From assembly GCA_934746185.1 (NCBI GenBank), contig CAKVEY010000014.1, positions 1-16,608 on the forward strand: 16,608 bases of DNA, in the 5' to 3' direction. The notes under the pieces are model-generated. The model did no database searches. It was not told the origin of the DNA and saw only the letters and a program-made list of their open reading frames with translations. Made by a program: the position numbers and the translations under genes. Of the stretch, positions 14,702 through 16,608 are shown in pieces; positions within the stretch are counted from its first letter, which is position 1, and every line of letters begins with the position of its first letter. The DNA comes from an uncultured Clostridia bacterium (GTDB lineage Bacteria; Bacillota; Clostridia; Christensenellales; UBA1242).

Positions 14702-15952
14702 GTGAACACAGATTTGATTTTATTTTTGTATGGTATTTTAATAAGTATTTTCGTAATGTTTATCTTCATTTCGATTTTTTATATGTTTAATCAAAAAGTT
14801 TTATCAAAATTTAATTTAAGTTTTAAAATAAGTGTTTATATTGGCATTTTTACATTTGCGTTAATGGTAGTTGAATATTTAATAACTGATTATTTTAATG
14901 TTAATATTTTATCACCATATAACGAGTACTTTATGCTATCAATTGCGTTTATAATTTACATTTTTTTAGTATTTTTAACGCTTTATATAAATTTATATCC
15001 TATTAAAAAAATAGAAAAAAGTACAGAAAAATTAAGTAAGGGAAGTGATAGTAATTTAGTAGTTATTGGCAGTAAAGAATTTAATAAAATTCAAGAAAAC
15101 TTACAAGCCATTGAAGACAGAAACGAAAGTTTAGAAGAATACAGAGTAAAATTAAAAAAAGAGTACTATAAGTTTGTTCCTAAGGAGTTTTACGACTATT
15201 TAGGTAAAAGCGAAATTTTTGAATTAAAACTCGGCGAAAATGTTTTAAAAGATGTTGCAGTTTTGTTTATAGATATTAGACATAGTTTTAAAACAAGCGA
15301 AACTTTAAGTTTAGAAGACAACTTTAAGTTTATAAATTCGTATTTAAGCGTTGTAGGTGAGAGTGTAAGAAACAATAAAGGATTTATTGATAAATTCCTT
15401 GGCGATGGCGTTTTAGCCGTGTTTTTGACCGAAACAGACGCTTTAAATTGTTCAACCGAAATTGCCCAAAAGTTTGAAAACATAAATTTAGTTAGTGTTG
15501 GTGCTGATAAAATAAAATATGGCATAGGTATTCATTGTGGTAAAGTAGTAATAGGCATAGTTGGTGAAAAAGAAAGACTTACGCCAACAATTATATCTAA
15601 TAGTGTAAATCTTGCTAGTAAAATTGAAAATTTAAACAAATTATTTTTATCAAAAATTTTGTTTACAAAAGAAGTATTAAATAATCTTCCACGAGATTAT
15701 GAGTTAAATTATAGATATGTTGGCACTGTTGATATAGACGATATAGGTGAAAGTGTTTTTGAAAATTTAGATGGATATTTAGGAAGTAATAAAACTCAAT
15801 TTATAAAAACTAAACTCATTTTTGAAACGGCAGTGAGAAAATTTGAAGAAAAAAACTATAAGGAAGCCCGAAAACTTTTCTTAGAAGTGTTAAAAAATAA
15901 TGAAGACGATAGTCTGGCAAAATTTTATTTAAAAAAATGCAAAATAGTTTAA
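14702..15952 (+). CDS. Membrane class III adenylate/guanylate cyclase
   Basis: Class III cyclases make cAMP or cGMP. The 416 residues contain three membrane helices (about 4-29, 41-63, 75-98), a HAMP-like linker with coiled-coil, then FVPKEFYDYLG (typical lead-in) and the catalytic domain (about 180-340). Metal-binding Asp191 (in FIDIR) and Asp235 (in FLGDGVLAVF) are present. Lys231 and Thr296 occupy the purine-selecting positions as in adenylyl cyclases of subclass IIIb. Asn303 is present. The transition-state Arg, expected in the VNLAxR motif, is Lys307 (VNLASK), so activity may be reduced. A TPR-like tail (about 365-416) follows. The start is GTG at 14702, chosen because it gives a full first membrane helix. 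No ribosome-binding site is visible, and the ATG one base out of phase runs straight into TGA. Confidence 0.9.
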   Translation: MNTDLILFLYGILISIFVMFIFISIFYMFNQKVLSKFNLSFKISVYIGIFTFALMVVEYLITDYFNVNILSPYNEYFMLSIAFIIYIFLVFLTLYINLYPIKKIEKSTEKLSKGSDSNLVVIGSKEFNKIQENLQAIEDRNESLEEYRVKLKKEYYKFVPKEFYDYLGKSEIFELKLGENVLKDVAVLFIDIRHSFKTSETLSLEDNFKFINSYLSVVGESVRNNKGFIDKFLGDGVLAVFLTETDALNCSTEIAQKFENINLVSVGADKIKYGIGIHCGKVVIGIVGEKERLTPTIISNSVNLASKIENLNKLFLSKILFTKEVLNNLPRDYELNYRYVGTVDIDDIGESVFENLDGYLGSNKTQFIKTKLIFETAVRKFEEKNYKEARKLFLEVLKNNEDDSLAKFYLKKCKIV

Positions 15953-15960
15953 AAAAATCG

Positions 15961-15989
15961 TTGACAAAATTATTTTGATATAATATAAT
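15961..15989 (+). promoter_or_regulatory. Perfect-consensus SigA promoter of ylxM-ffh
   Basis: TTGACA (15961-15966) and TATAAT (15984-15989) are both 6/6 with the ideal 17-base spacer. A second TATAAT at 15979-15984 has a 12-base spacer and is unlikely to be used. It starts 9 bases after the cyclase stop, where no terminator is visible. Confidence 0.92.
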
Positions 15990-15990
15990 T

Positions 15991-16020
15991 ATCTCGTAAG
16001 GTTACTTGCCCTTACGAGAT
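15991..16020 (+). promoter_or_regulatory. 11-bp inverted repeat at the transcription start of ylxM
   Basis: ATCTCGTAAGG (15991-16001) and CCTTACGAGAT (16010-16020) are perfectly complementary around TTACTTGC. The repeat begins 2 bases after the -10 and ends 3 bases before the ATG. The predicted start near 15996 falls within the left arm, so it could act as a DNA operator or, if transcription starts early, as a 5'-end RNA hairpin that hides the only AAGG sequence. Confidence 0.7.
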
Positions 16021-16023
16021 TTT

Positions 16024-16341
16024 ATGAGTAGTTTAGAAAAAAATATTTACATTAGCATTTTGTTTGATTTTTATAAAAATTTATTAACACCCAAGCAGTG
16101 TGAAATTTTTATAAGTTACTATTTTAATGATATTGGATTAACCGAAATTGCAAACAATTTATCTGTAACAAAACAAACGGTTTTAGATAGCATAAAACAA
16201 ACAGAAAAAAAATTGCAAGACTATGAAGAAAAATTAAAATTATATAAAATTTATTCTGGTCAAGTTAAATTGGTTGATGAGATTAATCTAACAAAAGATA
16301 TTTCTAAATTAGAAAATTTAATTGATTTGTGGGAGAGTTAA
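16024..16341 (+). CDS. ylxM: YlxM/p13 family HTH protein (UPF0122), SRP-associated
   Basis: YlxM proteins are small helix-turn-helix proteins encoded next to ffh and reported to associate with the signal recognition particle. The 105 residues fit the family: SSLEKNIYISILFDFYKNLL at the start lines up with the usual N-terminus. A sigma-region-4-like HTH then covers LTEIANNLSVTKQTVLDSIK, followed by the coiled tail TEKKLQDYEEKLKLYKIY. A TTG at 16006 could extend it by 6 residues, but the family alignment favours the ATG at 16024. No ribosome-binding site stands at the normal distance; the 3-base gap after the inverted repeat leaves no room for one. Its stop codon is followed immediately, with no gap, by the ffh ATG. 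Confidence 0.93.
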   Translation: MSSLEKNIYISILFDFYKNLLTPKQCEIFISYYFNDIGLTEIANNLSVTKQTVLDSIKQTEKKLQDYEEKLKLYKIYSGQVKLVDEINLTKDISKLENLIDLWES

Positions 16342-16608
16342 ATGGCACTATTTTCATCTTTAAGCGAACGAATTGGTAGAATATTCTCGAAACTTTCTTC
16401 TCGTGGAAAATTAAGTGAATATGATATTAAAGATGCAATGCGAGAAATTAGGATTGCACTTTTAGAGGCCGATGTAAACTTTTTAGTTGTTAAAGATTTA
16501 ATTAACAAAATAACTGAAAAAGCACTTGGCGAAAAAATACTTAAAAGTTTAACACCAACTCAACAAGTTATTAAAATTGTTAATGAAGAATTAACCACAT
16601 TAATGGGT
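16342..16608 (+). CDS. ffh: Signal recognition particle protein Ffh, N-terminal part (3' end outside window)
   Basis: Ffh is the SRP54 GTPase that, with the SRP RNA, brings ribosomes making membrane or secreted proteins to FtsY and the Sec channel. The 89 residues in the window are the N domain helical bundle and match Ffh rather than FtsY: MALFSSLSERIGRIFSKL, then LSEYDIKDAMREIRIALLEADVNFLVV, here in two parts (LSEYDIKDAM and REIRIALLEADVNFLVV), and SLTPTQQVIKIVNEEL. The GTPase domain lies beyond the edge. The start ATG at 16342 directly follows the ylxM TAA, with GGGAG at 16331-16335 inside ylxM at the right spacing, so the two are translationally coupled. Confidence 0.97.
   Translation, partial: MALFSSLSERIGRIFSKLSSRGKLSEYDIKDAMREIRIALLEADVNFLVVKDLINKITEKALGEKILKSLTPTQQVIKIVNEELTTLMG

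Noticed and set aside
16006..16008. TTG at 16006 as start of ylxM
   Set aside because: It lies in the loop of the inverted repeat, and the family N-terminus aligns with the ATG at 16024. A short AAGG before it keeps a small doubt.

Overview
The window is strongly AT-rich, uses TAA/TAG/TGA as stops, and carries an HrcA/CIRCE heat-shock operon, a ylxM-ffh operon and the end of a sigma factor that resembles the sporulation factors SigE/SigK. This points to a low-GC Gram-positive (Bacillota), most likely an uncultured, host-associated member of the Clostridia. TGG for Trp and a TGA stop argue against the Mollicutes code. The species cannot be named from the sequence.

Layout. (1) 1-1371: the 3' end of a sigma-70-family gene, then a divergent MreB-like gene with its own promoter and terminator. 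(2) 1416-6330: heat-shock operon hrcA - Cys-rich micro-ORF - grpE - dnaK - dnaJ, driven by a near-consensus SigA promoter overlapped downstream by a CIRCE operator, and closed by a terminator. (3) 6331-6662: gene-free stretch ending in a candidate promoter. (4) 6663-13916: surface module. It holds a 1524-residue membrane-anchored protein (transglutaminase-like, F5/8 type C, Ig-like and beta-helix domains), a small lipoprotein, a candidate small RNA, and a convergent membrane-anchored papain-family protease with a lectin-like domain. (5) 13917-14201: intergenic region holding an array of four different hairpins joined by a repeated AGTTAAG-type linker. (6) 14202-15952: a small helical protein, divergent from a membrane class III nucleotide cyclase. 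(7) 15961-16608: ylxM and the start of ffh (SRP), under a perfect-consensus promoter followed by an 11-bp inverted repeat.

How the genes work together. HrcA represses its own operon through CIRCE, and DnaK/DnaJ/GrpE form the Hsp70 cycle. YlxM and Ffh belong to the signal-recognition pathway, which would serve export of proteins such as the surface module. The two large surface proteins both have a signal peptide with a VFA-DS cleavage region, a C-terminal membrane anchor and a Lys-rich tail, so they probably act together on the outer face of the membrane.

The most unusual points are the hairpin array at 14038-14158, the candidate GC-rich small RNA at 11784-11891, the Cys-rich micro-ORF next to a GrpE with a His/Cys-rich tail, the MreB-like protein lacking its catalytic acidic residues, and a cyclase with Lys at the transition-state Arg position.
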